This document shows, piece by piece, positions 1 to 5,080 of a stretch of 5,090 nucleotides of DNA; positions within the stretch are counted from its first letter, which is position 1, and each line of letters begins with the position of its first letter. The position numbers were made by a program, and so were the translations under genes. This DNA is from JBEKZQ01 sp049509675 (lineage in GTDB: Bacteria; Planctomycetota; Planctomycetia; Pirellulales; Thermoguttaceae). The notes under the pieces were generated by a model, which was given only the letters and a program-made list of their open reading frames with translations, did not search any database and was not told the origin of the DNA. Location of the stretch: the NCBI GenBank assembly GCA_049509675.1, contig JBEKZQ010000449.1, forward strand, positions 1-5,090, read 5' to 3'.

Positions 1-358
1 ACGGGCCGGCTACGCGGCCGATATGTCGCACTACGGCGGAATCGCAGAAAGTGCCGTGTTTTCAGGGGTTTCCGTCATGGTAGCCGTAGCGGGCAAAAGA
101 GCGGAAAAGGGGGCTCGCAAGACTCATAATCCCTTGGTCGGAGGTTCGAATCCTCCCGGGCCTATTGGAGCATAAGGACTTAGGGAAAGTGACTTTCTCG
201 GCGGGGACCGGATTTCACAGAATTTCACAAAACCGACCCCTATGCACGGGCGGAGCCACGGGAGAGGAGTTTCAACCGTCGGGCTCCAACTTCTTTAGCT
301 TTTCGGCAGTGACTTCGACCACTGCACGATACGCCCGTGGAACCAGTCCCCCAGGTTC
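1..358. other. Gene-free left flank with a tRNA scar
   Basis: No reading frame here looks like a known protein. One rightward frame is open from the window edge to a stop at 171-173, but it runs through the tRNA fragment and its product is unremarkable, so it is not called as a gene. The stretch holds the truncated tRNA half (121-164) and, after it, a short direct repeat in which ATTTCACA occurs twice with a 10-bp period (212-219 and 222-229). The inverted pair CCACGGG (256-262) and CCCGTGG (334-340) is too widely spaced to be an obvious terminator. No clear Rho-independent terminator was seen for the leftward gene ending at 359. The region may be the edge of an integrated or decayed element, but no integrase is visible. 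Confidence 0.5.
121..164 (+). pseudogene. Truncated 3' half of a tRNA (anticodon CAU), probable att-site remnant
   Basis: From the anticodon loop onward this is a textbook tRNA. The loop is CTCATAA with anticodon CAT at 125-127. The 3' side of the anticodon stem is TCCCT (130-134), followed by a 5-nt variable loop TGGTC. A perfect 5-bp T stem (GGAGG/CCTCC, 140-144 and 152-156) encloses TTCGAAT. The 7-nt acceptor strand CGGGCCT (157-163) ends with discriminator A164, and CCA is not encoded. The 5' side fails: bases 118-122 (CAAGA) pair with TCCCT at only two positions, and no D arm or matching AGGCCCG acceptor strand lies upstream. A functional tRNA-Met or tRNA-Ile2 is therefore unlikely. Homology starting at the anticodon loop and running to the 3' end is the usual form of a tyrosine-integrase attachment core, so an att scar is the favoured reading. 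A degraded gene copy is the alternative. Confidence 0.75.
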
Positions 359-1138
359 TCAGCTCTGCGGCTTGGCCAAGACCGTCGAAATCGGCTCTTT
401 GCCGGTCAGACGCGGCTTGCGGTCCGTCAACGGCTTGATCCGCACGTTGCGGAACCATACCGGCGTGGCGTTGTAATTCTGCAGGCAAAGGAAACCTTCG
501 CGCGGCAACTCTCCGATGGCATAAGGGAACTTGTTGTGCCCGCCGTCGGGATTCTTCCCCGCCGTGGTCCAGCGGTTCAGATCGGCCGAGACGATTTTCC
601 GGCCGTTCAGCTCGATCGTAATCAAGCTGTCATTGGCCGTAATGCGGAAATGGTTCCATTGGCCCAGCGGTTTGTTGGCGTCCACCGCCGGCCGCACCAG
701 GTCGTACAGTGCGCCGTTGGCATTACCCGCGTCGAAACCGACGCCGTAGTCCGCGTCGTCCAGGATCTGCACCTCCATGCCGGTGTTCACGTCCTGCCCC
801 GGATCGTGGACGCGGATAAAGACGCCGCTGTTGCTCTTCCGCTTGGCGATCATCTTGAAATCGACCTCCATAACGAAGTCGCAGTAGCGGCGCTTGGACA
901 CGAGGTCCGGTCCGGGCTTGGCCGGATAGAGTTCGCCCTGCCGGTTGATGGCCCAAGCGCCGGACTCGGGATGGAAGTCCCAGGCATCGAGGTGCTTGCC
1001 GTCGAAGAGGATTTCCCAGCCCTGCTGGTCATATCGCGGTTGGTAATCGCCGCCCTGGGCCGCCGCAGCCGATCGTCCGCCGCTCGCCCAAAGACCGCAC
1101 ACGCACAGGATCGCCATTGCCGTTCTCATCGCTCGCAT
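359..1138 (-). CDS. Secreted DUF1080 protein (3-keto-disaccharide hydrolase-like)
   Basis: This 259-residue protein has an N-terminal signal peptide: a basic start, a hydrophobic stretch around residues 6-19 and an Ala-rich cleavage region ending near residue 27. No good lipobox is seen. The rest is one DUF1080 (PF06439) jelly-roll domain. Recognisable blocks are FDGKHLDAW (45-53), SGVFIRVHDP (104-113), MEVQILDD (121-128), ALYDLVRPA (143-151), QWNHFRITA (160-168) and the closing FRNVRIKPL (229-237). The family is concanavalin-like; some members hydrolyse 3-keto-glycosides or 3-keto-disaccharides, and planctomycetes carry many paralogues, so the substrate cannot be named. The purine-rich AGGGGAG abuts the first ATG (1138), leaving no spacing, but sits 9 nt before the ATG of codon 4 (1129). 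Translation therefore probably starts at 1129, giving 256 aa. A strong promoter lies upstream at 1201-1229. The gene appears monocistronic and is divergent from uppP. Confidence 0.9.
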   Translation of the reverse strand: MRAMRTAMAILCVCGLWASGGRSAAAAQGGDYQPRYDQQGWEILFDGKHLDAWDFHPESGAWAINRQGELYPAKPGPDLVSKRRYCDFVMEVDFKMIAKRKSNSGVFIRVHDPGQDVNTGMEVQILDDADYGVGFDAGNANGALYDLVRPAVDANKPLGQWNHFRITANDSLITIELNGRKIVSADLNRWTTAGKNPDGGHNKFPYAIGELPREGFLCLQNYNATPVWFRNVRIKPLTDRKPRLTGKEPISTVLAKPQS

Positions 1139-1200
1139 CTCCCCTTGAATGAGTGAAACCAGTTCTCGTTCAGTAACGCACGCGGCGGAAGCCGGATACG

Positions 1201-1229
1201 ATTAAACTACGGCTGTGGCGGGGTGTCAA
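1201..1229 (-). promoter_or_regulatory. Sigma-70-type promoter for the DUF1080 gene
   Basis: Read on the minus strand, a perfect -35 TTGACA (1229-1224) is separated by exactly 17 bp from TTTAAT (1206-1201), which matches the -10 consensus at four of six positions, including the key A and final T. A transcript would start near 1194 and leave a leader of roughly 55-65 nt with the AGGGGAG ribosome site at its end. The match is seen directly; promoter activity is inferred. Confidence 0.65.
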
Positions 1230-1263
1230 TGTTTGCCACCCTGCTTCCGCGACTTTCCCCGCA

Positions 1264-1272
1264 TGCTATACT
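1264..1272 (+). promoter_or_regulatory. Extended -10 promoter for uppP
   Basis: TGC-TATACT (1264-1272) is a strong extended -10 element (TGn plus five of six consensus bases). No good -35 was found at normal spacing, which extended -10 promoters tolerate. Transcription would begin near 1279, downstream of the in-frame GTG at 1215 and ATG at 1263. This favours the TTG at 1320 as the true uppP start, with a leader of about 40 nt. Confidence 0.5.
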
Positions 1273-1319
1273 TGCACGAACGGCTTCCCGCAAACCGTCC
1301 ATTGCCGAAAAGGGAACTC

Positions 1320-2213
1320 TTGCATCAAATCATCTCGATTATCGTTCTGGCGGTCGTGCAGGGGCTGGCTGAATTGTTGCCGGTTTCCAGCTCGGCCCAC
1401 GTCATTGTTGCGGCCAAGCTGCTGGGCTTGCCGCGAATGTCCGAACCGCAGATGACCCTGGTGTTGGTCCTGTTGCACACCGGGACCATGTTTGCCGTCA
1501 TCCTTTATTTCTGGCGGAGTTGGCAAGAGAGCATTTTCGCCTCCCGCGAAGTGTTCCGCCGACAAGCGGTACGACTGGTGACCGCGACCTTGCTGACCGG
1601 GGTCGTGGGTGCGCCGCTGATGTGGGGTGTGCCGCGGATTCTGGGGATCGAAAAGGCCGAGGTCGAAGGACTTTTCGACAGACTCGATTTGGTGGCCGCT
1701 GCACTGGCCGCGGTCGGGCTGTTGATCCTGGTGGCCGGTCTGGCACGCACTAGCAAGCCAGTGGCGCCGGGCACTGGCAAGCCAGTGGCACCGGCCGCGG
1801 ATCGGCCCCTTGGAATTGGCGCGGCCGCCTGGATCGGCGCCGTGCAGGGCTTGTGTCTGCCGTTCCGGGGTTTTTCGCGCAGCGGGGCTACGATTTCCAC
1901 CGGTCTGCTGTTGGGCGCCGCCAAGGCCGAGGTCGAGCAGTTCAGCTTCGCCCTGGCGGTCATCATTACGCCGCCGGCTATTGCGCGCGAGGTGTGGCGG
2001 GTGATCAAGAAAACGCACGAGACAGGCAACACGGCCGCCACCTGGAGCCTGTTCGGGCCCGGCCTGTTGGGAATGGTCTGCGCATTTCTGGCCGGCTTGC
2101 TGGCATTGCGCTGGCTTTCGCGCTGGCTGGAGGGCGGCCGGTGGTATCTTTTCGGCGTGTACTGCCTCCTGGCCGGGGCCGCCGTCTTCGCGCTGCACTG
2201 TAGCGGCTATTGA
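1320..2213 (+). CDS. uppP: Undecaprenyl-diphosphatase (UppP/BacA family)
   Basis: This membrane enzyme dephosphorylates undecaprenyl diphosphate to regenerate the lipid carrier for peptidoglycan and other envelope glycans; overproduction classically gives bacitracin resistance. Counting from TTG1320 the product is 297 aa, near the usual 265-290. The first motif is QGLAELLPVSSSAH (14-27), containing the (E/Q)xxxE pair Q14/E18, S24 and H27. The second is FRGFSRSGAT (182-191), with R187 matching the catalytic Arg. The Pro of the canonical PGxSRSG is Arg183 here, a variant I believe occurs in a subset of the family. Several hydrophobic segments fit a polytopic protein. The frame is open back to GTG1215 and ATG1263, but those precede the predicted transcript start, lack ribosome sites and add a non-family N terminus. 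The TTG has AAGGGA (1310-1315) 4 nt upstream. The central cytoplasmic-type loop (144-159) carries two 8-residue repeats, described separately. The gene converges with the ATP-grasp gene. Confidence 0.93.
   Translation: MHQIISIIVLAVVQGLAELLPVSSSAHVIVAAKLLGLPRMSEPQMTLVLVLLHTGTMFAVILYFWRSWQESIFASREVFRRQAVRLVTATLLTGVVGAPLMWGVPRILGIEKAEVEGLFDRLDLVAAALAAVGLLILVAGLARTSKPVAPGTGKPVAPAADRPLGIGAAAWIGAVQGLCLPFRGFSRSGATISTGLLLGAAKAEVEQFSFALAVIITPPAIAREVWRVIKKTHETGNTAATWSLFGPGLLGMVCAFLAGLLALRWLSRWLEGGRWYLFGVYCLLAGAAVFALHCSGY
1747..1794 (+). repeat. Tandem 24-bp palindromic repeat inside uppP
   Basis: Two adjacent 24-bp units (1747-1770 and 1771-1794) differ at only two positions, the 6th and 20th bases. 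Each is built on the palindrome CACTGGC-AA-GCCAGTG; the first copy has one mismatch (CACTAGC). Because 24 bp is eight codons, the reading frame is kept, and the units encode TSKPVAPG and TGKPVAPA. The peptide falls in the loop between predicted membrane segments, where added Pro/Ala-rich sequence should be tolerated. A third, non-coding relative is at 2247-2268. Confidence 0.85.
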
Positions 2214-2246
2214 CGACCTAGCATGTACGACTGCCGGATCGCGCGT

Positions 2247-2268
2247 GTGCCACTGGCTTTGCCAGTGC
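2247..2268. terminator. Palindrome between convergent genes, possible bidirectional terminator
   Basis: CACTGGC (2251-2257), a TTT loop and GCCAGTG (2261-2267) form a perfect 7-bp stem with flanking bases from the same repeat family as the copies in uppP. It lies in the 75-bp gap between the uppP stop (2213) and the stop of the opposing ATP-grasp gene (2289), where a shared terminator would be expected. There is no U-tract on either side, so an intrinsic terminator is not certain; it may simply be a dispersed repeat. Confidence 0.5.
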
Positions 2269-2288
2269 TTCTTGTCCGCCGCCACGGT

Positions 2289-3500
2289 CTACGACAACGC
2301 CGCTATCTGCCGCACCGCCTCGGCGTTGAGTGCGTAGCTATCGACCGTGCGGCGGATGGTCTGCCGAACCCTTTGCGGCGCCGCCAGGACCTGCAGGCCC
2401 ACGACCAGCGCGGGAAGCAAGCTCCAGGGATCTTCCCACGGACGGGTCAACTCGTCCTGGCTTTGCTGATAAACACCGCGGCCGGTCCACGCCCGCCATA
2501 GTTCGGCCAGGATCGCGGGCCGGCCCGCTCCGCGCTCTGCCAGGCCCATCAGGCTCATCATCAGGGCGTGGGTCCGCACTCCGGGAGAGGAGGGCGCGAG
2601 CGGCAAGACCTTTTCGTCCATCGATACCCGCACCAGAAGCTCGCAGAGGTTGGCGCCGCTGAGCGTGGCGTTGAAGGTCTCGCCGATGCGCGGATTGGCC
2701 TCGATGTAGATGGGCCCTTTCGCGGCCGCGTCGCAAAAGTATTCCATGTGCATCGCGCCGTGCCAGCCCAGGTGCGCGCCCAACCGGGCCGCATGTTCCC
2801 GGACCTCGCCGTGCGATACGCTCTCCCGCGCGTGGGCACTGCCGCCCACTCCGACCGCCCGCGCTCGATAACAGTGGACTCCCACAAGCGTGCCATGTTG
2901 AAAGACGCATTGCGCGGCGTGGTACGTGCCGTCGATCGCTTGCTGAACGACGATCTTGCCGGGCGGAAGCGATTGCATGACCAGCTGCATATTTTCGCGG
3001 TTCTCGACGCGCCATACGCCTTGGCCCGCCGTGCTGTAGTTCAGCTTCACATAACAGGGATAGTCGTCGATTTCGCGCAGCTCCTGCGGATCGCCCAGCA
3101 CGGTCGTCCGCGGCTGGGGCAGCGCGAGCGTCTGCAGCAGCCGTGCGAAGGCGGCCTTGCTCTGCAGTTGCTCGACCGCCGCGAAATCCGGCAGTGCCAG
3201 GCCGACTTTGCCGACAAATCGCTGCCGGCATCGCGCCAGCAGGAAGACCTGATCGTGGACCGGAAACAGCACGTCATAGTGCTCGCGCCGCAGCCGCTCC
3301 TCCAGGAAATCCAGGTAGGCCCGCGGGGCCGTGTTGAAGGGGGGACAGCGGTAGAAGGCCCGCACGTAGCGAGAAAATCGTCCCAGGCATAGGCTTTGGA
3401 AATCGCAAACGTCGATCGTGTGGCCCATGCGCCCGAGTGCATAGAGCGTCTGCCGGGCAGACGTGCTGGAGGCCTCGGAGAGCAGAATTCTTAGTGGCAC
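2289..3500 (-). CDS. ATP-grasp ligase, substrate unknown
   Basis: This 403-aa protein has the carbamoyl-phosphate-synthase-like ATP-grasp layout. An N-terminal Rossmann-like pre-ATP-grasp part runs over about residues 1-105 (MPLRILLSEASSTSARQ, then DVLFPVHDQ). SKAAFARLL (114-122) supplies the first ATP-binding Lys (K115), and CYVKLNYSTAGQGVWRV (149-165) has the second (K152) and the glycine loop. QQAIDG (186-191) is the hinge region. Metal and phosphate residues are E253 (MEYF) and EANPRIGE (267-274; E267, N269, R271). The C-terminal 100 residues are a family-specific helical tail. Such enzymes form an acyl-phosphate and join it to an amine or thiol; the acceptor here cannot be read from sequence. 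The start is GTG3500; no good Shine-Dalgarno site precedes it and the frame closes at a TGA 12 codons upstream. It lies downstream of the SDR gene on the same strand, across a 237-bp gap holding a strong palindrome. Confidence 0.85.
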   Translation of the reverse strand: MPLRILLSEASSTSARQTLYALGRMGHTIDVCDFQSLCLGRFSRYVRAFYRCPPFNTAPRAYLDFLEERLRREHYDVLFPVHDQVFLLARCRQRFVGKVGLALPDFAAVEQLQSKAAFARLLQTLALPQPRTTVLGDPQELREIDDYPCYVKLNYSTAGQGVWRVENRENMQLVMQSLPPGKIVVQQAIDGTYHAAQCVFQHGTLVGVHCYRARAVGVGGSAHARESVSHGEVREHAARLGAHLGWHGAMHMEYFCDAAAKGPIYIEANPRIGETFNATLSGANLCELLVRVSMDEKVLPLAPSSPGVRTHALMMSLMGLAERGAGRPAILAELWRAWTGRGVYQQSQDELTRPWEDPWSLLPALVVGLQVLAAPQRVRQTIRRTVDSYALNAEAVRQIAALS

Positions 3501-3541
3501 GCGCAGCGGTGGAACCGTAAGGGAATGGGTTGATCAATCAT

Positions 3542-3601
3542 CGTAGGACGGATTGCCAATCCGTCCCACAAGATACGGACGGATTGGCAATCCGTCCTAC
3601 G
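3542..3601. repeat. Perfect nested inverted repeat (TDCQSV-type dispersed element)
   Basis: Two 25-bp arms (3542-3566 and 3577-3601) are perfect reverse complements with a 10-bp spacer. Each arm is itself a hairpin: GGACGGATT, a 3-nt loop (GCC or GGC), then AATCCGTCC, a 9-bp stem. The 9-mer thus appears four times. RNA could fold either as two small hairpins or as one 25-bp stem. Translated, the arm reads RRTDCQSV, a string I recall from spurious ORFs in planctomycete genomes, so this is probably a dispersed family. It lies between the SDR and ATP-grasp genes and could pause or stop the transcript, or shield RNA ends. Confidence 0.85.
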
Positions 3602-3609
3602 GGCACGAG

Positions 3610-3708
3610 CTATTTCTCCGCGGGAGACGCCGCTTCGCGGCAAATCAAGATCCGCTGAAAACCTTCCAGGGGAAGCAGGTCCAGTGGGGCAACTTCTTCC
3701 GTGGTCAT
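3610..3708 (-). CDS. Possible 32-aa small protein
   Basis: An ATG at 3708, 29 nt after the stop of the SDR gene, opens a 32-codon frame ending in TAG (3612-3610). It begins MTTEEVAPLDLLPLEGFQRI and ends EAASPAEK. Codons are GC-rich at the third position and the amino-acid mix is protein-like (acidic start, Leu-rich middle). It lies between two co-oriented genes. No strong Shine-Dalgarno site precedes it. The stop comes just before the nested palindrome, so it could also be the start of a gene truncated there. I do not recognise the product, and chance is a real alternative at this length. Confidence 0.3.
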   Translation of the reverse strand: MTTEEVAPLDLLPLEGFQRILICREAASPAEK

Positions 3709-3737
3709 GCGGCGTCTTATCCCGTAACGTGAGGACG

Positions 3738-4745
3738 TCAACGTGCTTGATCATGGGAACTACTACCGCTTTGTTGTTCGATCGAGCGAACGGTCTCCGC
3801 CATGCCCGCGCGGAAAGCGATCTTGGGCTGATAGTGCAATTCCCGGACCGCCCGGCTGATATCGACGTCGCGCGAGGTCCCCAGGAAGCGCAGGCCGATG
3901 CGATTGATGGGCCCCGCCTTGTGGACCAGGTGCAGGCGGTTCAGCCACTCGAAGGCCAGGCAGGCCGCGTAGGGAATGAAATAGGGCAGCACCTTCTGCG
4001 GCGTCGGGCAATGGATCAACTCCGCCAGGTAATCAATAAACATGCCGGCCGTGGTCCGCGCCCCGTCGGTAATGTGATAGATGCGGCCCGAGGCGGCCTG
4101 CACCGAAGCCGCCAGTTGCAGGGCCGCGACGATGTCGGTGACGTGGACCATGGGGATCACGTTCTCTCGACTGCCGATGAAGGCGAACTTGCCGCGGCGG
4201 ATCGTATCCACAAGCTTGGGGATGTTTTTTTCGCCCGGGCCGTAGATCAGTGCCGGCCGCACGATGACCACGTCCACGCCGTACTGGCGATGGTAGTCCA
4301 GGGCCGCTTGCTCGGCGTCGATCTTCACGTCGGCATGTGATTCACTTTCGCGCCGGCAAGGAAGATCTTCGTTGGCCTTTTCGTAATTGCGGATCCCCAA
4401 GACGTTGACCGAGCTGACCAACACCAGGCGTCCGCGATTGGCCTGTCGCAAGGCGTCCAGGACGTTGCGTGCCCCGCCCAGGTTGATGGCATACACCTCT
4501 TCGGCCGAGTAGTGCGCGCCGACCGCCGCCGCACAGTGGTAAACCACTTCGGCGCCGCTGGTGGCGGCCTCGACCGCCGTGCGGTCGCGTATGTCGCCCA
4601 GGGCCACGCTCGCCCCCAGTTTCCGCAGCGGCTCACCCTGTTCGGCCGTGCGGACCAAGGCCCGCACCGATTGGCCGTCGGCGAGCAGTTTTTGCAGCAC
4701 GTGCCGGCCCAAAAAGCCGGCCGCCCCTGTAACGAGGACCGTCAT
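3738..4745 (-). CDS. NAD-dependent epimerase/dehydratase, extended SDR (3-beta-HSD/OleD-like)
   Basis: This 335-aa extended short-chain dehydrogenase starts with a Rossmann nucleotide loop TGAAGFLG (6-13), an acidic-turn region ALGDIRD (48-54), HCAAAVG (70-76), the Ser-containing strand LVLVSSVNVLG (107-117), RPALIYGPGEKNIPKL (163-178) and HVTDIVAAL (201-209). The C terminus, with a hydrophobic stretch LPYFIPYAACLAFEWL (253-268) and VDISRAVRELHYQP (294-307), resembles the 3-beta-hydroxysteroid dehydrogenase/OleD branch, which acts on lipid or sterol-like beta-hydroxy substrates; sugar epimerases are the other possibility. The YxxxK position reads HADVK (137-141): Lys141 is kept but the catalytic Tyr is His137. 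ATG4745 has AAAGGA 7 nt upstream, an excellent start. It may be the first gene of a leftward unit with the small ORF and the ATP-grasp gene. The substrate is not determinable. Confidence 0.88.
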   Translation of the reverse strand: MTVLVTGAAGFLGRHVLQKLLADGQSVRALVRTAEQGEPLRKLGASVALGDIRDRTAVEAATSGAEVVYHCAAAVGAHYSAEEVYAINLGGARNVLDALRQANRGRLVLVSSVNVLGIRNYEKANEDLPCRRESESHADVKIDAEQAALDYHRQYGVDVVIVRPALIYGPGEKNIPKLVDTIRRGKFAFIGSRENVIPMVHVTDIVAALQLAASVQAASGRIYHITDGARTTAGMFIDYLAELIHCPTPQKVLPYFIPYAACLAFEWLNRLHLVHKAGPINRIGLRFLGTSRDVDISRAVRELHYQPKIAFRAGMAETVRSIEQQSGSSSHDQAR

Positions 4746-4794
4746 GGCACATCCTTTGCGAAGTTGGGAGGACTACCAGTGCTGAAAATGGCGT

Positions 4795-4827
4795 GCCCGG
4801 CACGGCGAAAGATCCCCCTTGCCGGGC
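4795..4827. repeat. 8-bp inverted repeat in the SDR leader
   Basis: GCCCGGCA (4795-4802) and TGCCGGGC (4820-4827) are perfect reverse complements around a 17-nt loop. In the leftward transcript this would be a stable GC-rich hairpin about 50 nt before the SDR start codon. A role in leader structure or attenuation is possible but not shown. Confidence 0.5.
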
Positions 4828-4913
4828 CATCCGCAATGGAAGTAGTTCCCGTTGTATCCGTACAGTGTTCCGTAGGGTGGATATCGCACCCCTCCCAAGA
4901 AAAGAACCTGGTA

Positions 4914-4942
4914 AGCATCCTGCAAAGGACAATTCGTGTCAA
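4914..4942 (-). promoter_or_regulatory. Candidate promoter for the SDR gene
   Basis: On the minus strand a perfect TTGACA (4942-4937) is followed after 17 bp by GATGCT (4919-4914), which keeps the important A and last T of the -10 box but matches only three of six bases. Transcription would start near 4907, giving a leader of about 160 nt that contains the 4795-4827 hairpin. The -35 is strong and the -10 weak. Confidence 0.4.
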
Positions 4943-4971
4943 GCCGGCTTTTCTTGCCCCAAGGTTGGGGG

Positions 4972-4984
4972 GTGCAAGTTGCAC
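4972..4984. promoter_or_regulatory. Operator-like palindrome
   Basis: GTGCAA-G-TTGCAC is a perfect 6-bp inverted repeat with a single central base, roughly 30 bp upstream of the candidate leftward -35 and about 95 bp upstream of the rightward start codon. That is a plausible place for a dimeric regulator to act on both genes. No regulator gene is visible and the assignment is inference. Confidence 0.3.
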
Positions 4985-5080
4985 TTTGTCATTCGCCGGA
5001 GACGTGGTAAACAGAAGGGGGGATGATTTGCTTGGTAAGGGGCCAGGTAATGGGAATTCAGATAAAGGAGGAAGCCAGGG

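Larger units (their letters stand above)
4746..5080. other. Divergent intergenic region with hairpins
   Basis: These 335 bp separate the leftward SDR gene from the rightward gene at 5081. The region is less GC-rich than the genes. It holds a candidate leftward promoter (4914-4942), an inverted repeat at 4795-4827, a small stem GGGTG/CACCC (4875-4879 and 4887-4891), a C/G-rich stem CTTGC...GCAAG (4953-4978) and the palindrome GTGCAA-G-TTGCAC (4972-4984). A 50-codon Tyr/Gly-rich frame also crosses it on the minus strand. No known riboswitch or RNA gene was recognised. Confidence 0.5.

Noticed and set aside
2..173. Rightward frame open from the left edge to 173, ending in THNPLVGGSNPPGP
   Set aside because: The last third is just translation of the tRNA fragment and the rest matches no family I recognise; no integrase motifs are present.
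212..229. Iteron-like double ATTTCACA
   Set aside because: Only two copies and no replication gene nearby; not enough for an origin.
536..1156. 206-codon plus-strand frame opposite the DUF1080 gene
   Set aside because: It mirrors a clear DUF1080 domain on the other strand and has no recognisable domain.
1266..2285. 339-codon frame on the minus strand opposite uppP
   Set aside because: It is Gln/Arg/His-rich antisense shadow of uppP, whose catalytic motifs make the plus strand the real coding strand.
2338..3231. 297-codon minus-strand frame within the ATP-grasp gene
   Set aside because: It is a frame-shifted, Arg/Ala-rich shadow of the ATP-grasp coding frame.
3542..3601. CRISPR-like repeat arrangement
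   Set aside because: The repeats are inverted rather than direct, there is one 10-bp spacer, and no cas genes are present.
3491..3754. 87-codon minus-strand frame containing RTDCQSV
   Set aside because: It is translation of the nested palindromic repeat, a known kind of spurious ORF, and overlaps the start of the ATP-grasp gene.
4742..4984. 80-codon minus-strand frame whose TGA overlaps the SDR ATG (ATGA)
   Set aside because: The stop-start overlap is suggestive, but the product is Thr/Cys/His-rich without domains, its GTG start lacks a ribosome site, and the SDR has its own strong one.
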